Position numbers and translations under genes: made by a program. Shown piece by piece: positions 62,953 to 64,000 of a stretch of DNA of 64,000 nucleotides (position 1 is its first letter; each line of letters begins with the position of its first letter). The stretch covers positions 1,922,001 to 1,986,000 of the forward strand of contig RQOL01000876.1 in the NCBI GenBank assembly GCA_013076295.1. Direction: 5' to 3'. The stretch comes from Sanderia malayensis. Its lineage: Eukaryota > Cnidaria > Scyphozoa > Semaeostomeae > Pelagiidae. The notes under the pieces were generated by a model. The model ran no database searches and was not told where the DNA came from. It was given only the letters and a program-made list of their open reading frames with translations.

Positions 62953-64000
62953 ATTTTATTTCAAACTTATGCATTATCTAAATGCGAATACTGAAACTGG
63001 TACCAAGCCACACAATTTTCTATTTCTATTCTTCACTTTTTCTTGTTTATCGATAATTTTGACCCTGAATATTCATGTTAGCTAAGTATATTTAAGAAAC
63101 TTTTTCTTGAAGCCAAGCTCAGGATTAGTGCCACATTTCTTAGCTTTTTGCTCCATGTCATCACTAAAAGTGTTATAAAAGGTAATATATTTGCGAAATA
63201 TCTACCCTTTGGATAAAAAAGATCTACACTTTTTTTATGAGAAAGCTTTCTTCAGAGCAGTAAACTTTCTTAGCAAGTTCCCAATTTTGGTATTAAAACT
63301 TTCCAAAGACTTTCAGAGCAACAGTTGGAAAGTTTAACGTCACTAAATATGCGTGGTGCAATGCTGTGGCACGGTATAATAACATTTTTAACATCAATTG
63401 TTTAAAGTAACGAAGATACTATATTGCAGTCATAACATTAATTATATCGTCCATGTCCACCACGGCATTTCCGTCTAAAAACTTTGAGCATCAAAATTTG
63501 TCAAACTTTTCAGGGCTCAAATATCCAGCATTGAAATTTCTCAGGCCTTTGAAGAGTACTACATCTTTATCAAGTGCTTTCTTATAAAAATCCTATCGTA
63601 ATTTCAACCCCATTCCCACATCGTGGGAATGGGGTTGAAATTAGTTCACTACATTACAAGGCAATGTAGTGAACACTACATTACAATGTAGTCATTATGA
63701 CCGGGGTCAAAAAGTAGCCGGAACTGTTCAAAGAGTTTATTATAACAAACAAGAAATCCGTCCCATATGTCACTCATTTTACAATGCTCCAACTATTCAA
63801 ATGTTCAGTTGTTTTTTAAGCTAGGTAAGAAAATGTCGGTTTCTTGACTTTTTCTTCTTCTGAGAGATTCTTATAGAATGGCATCAGTCTCTCAGGCGAA
63901 GAGATCTGATGATTAAAACTGTAGCTCTGCATATTACTTGGCATCATTTTCACGATTTAGCAATCACAATGATCATTTGGCGTTTTTACACATTTCAGAT
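62953..64000. other. Region after the SIX homeodomain exon
   Basis: Either a SIX intron or its 3' flank. I see no exon with SIX1/2 C-terminal features. A motif TTTAAGAAACTTT near 63090 recalls the ATAAGAAACC MITE family. The hairpin cluster at 63599-63692 lies here. Confidence 0.4.
63599..63692. repeat. Cluster of perfect hairpins
   Basis: First stem: 21 bp, fully paired (63599-63619 with 63623-63643), 3-base loop, containing TTTCAACCCCATTCCCAC. Second stem: 12 bp (63644-63655 with 63663-63674). A third short palindrome ACTACATTACAATGTAGT follows at once. Three abutting perfect palindromes look like the core of a very young palindromic element or a structured transcript segment. Confidence 0.75.

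Overview
This is an AT-rich stretch of an animal (metazoan) nuclear genome with split genes, GT-AG introns mostly of 0.1-1 kb, and a dense load of small non-autonomous transposons and tandem arrays. I spliced six protein genes by eye, and every exon junction keeps phase. They are TPPP (726-1814, +), CCDC102A (13262-5959, -), IQCE (16543-34055, +), an intronless LRAT/H-rev107-type gene nested in IQCE intron 22 (31010-31672, +), a complete 40-exon Piezo channel (35119-55559, +), and a SIX1/2-class homeobox gene near the right edge (62287-62952, +). The gene set fits an invertebrate. A tunicate is my weak guess, from the compact introns, the vertebrate-like Piezo and possible spliced-leader acceptors next to start codons. 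The sequence does not prove it.

Layout. 1-5.9 kb: TPPP, a decayed coiled-coil pseudogene (about 2520-3838) and AT-rich spacer with a TIR element. 5.9-13.3 kb: CCDC102A on the minus strand, its introns carrying four TIR elements, two with clear target-site duplications (9 bp Mutator-like, 8 bp hAT-like). 13.3-16.5 kb: the divergent spacer between CCDC102A and IQCE, holding a perfect CRE palindrome, a 144-bp satellite rich in TTAGGG, and an 843-bp foldback element. 16.5-34.1 kb: IQCE, with several introns filled by tandem arrays (TATG repeats, a 2.65-kb 18-bp array, a 20-bp array), a tRNA-derived SINE, a decayed pogo-like transposon and the nested LRAT gene. 35.1-55.6 kb: Piezo, with MITEs and arrays in many introns. 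55.6-62.3 kb: gene-poor spacer. 62.3 kb to the end: the SIX gene and a perfect hairpin near 63.6 kb.

The genes do not form an operon or pathway cluster. TPPP, CCDC102A and IQCE all have relatives tied to microtubules, centrosomes or cilia (IQCE anchors the EVC complex in Hedgehog signalling). Piezo is a mechanosensitive cation channel. The LRAT gene is a likely membrane-lipid acyltransferase or phospholipase. SIX1/2 is a developmental transcription factor.

The most unusual features are: tandem arrays that start at or a few bases after 5' splice sites in several introns; the 18-bp array that keeps the IQCE reading frame open for about 2.7 kb; the foldback element; and several TIR element families that share one architecture, a terminal inverted repeat plus many copies of one short motif inside.
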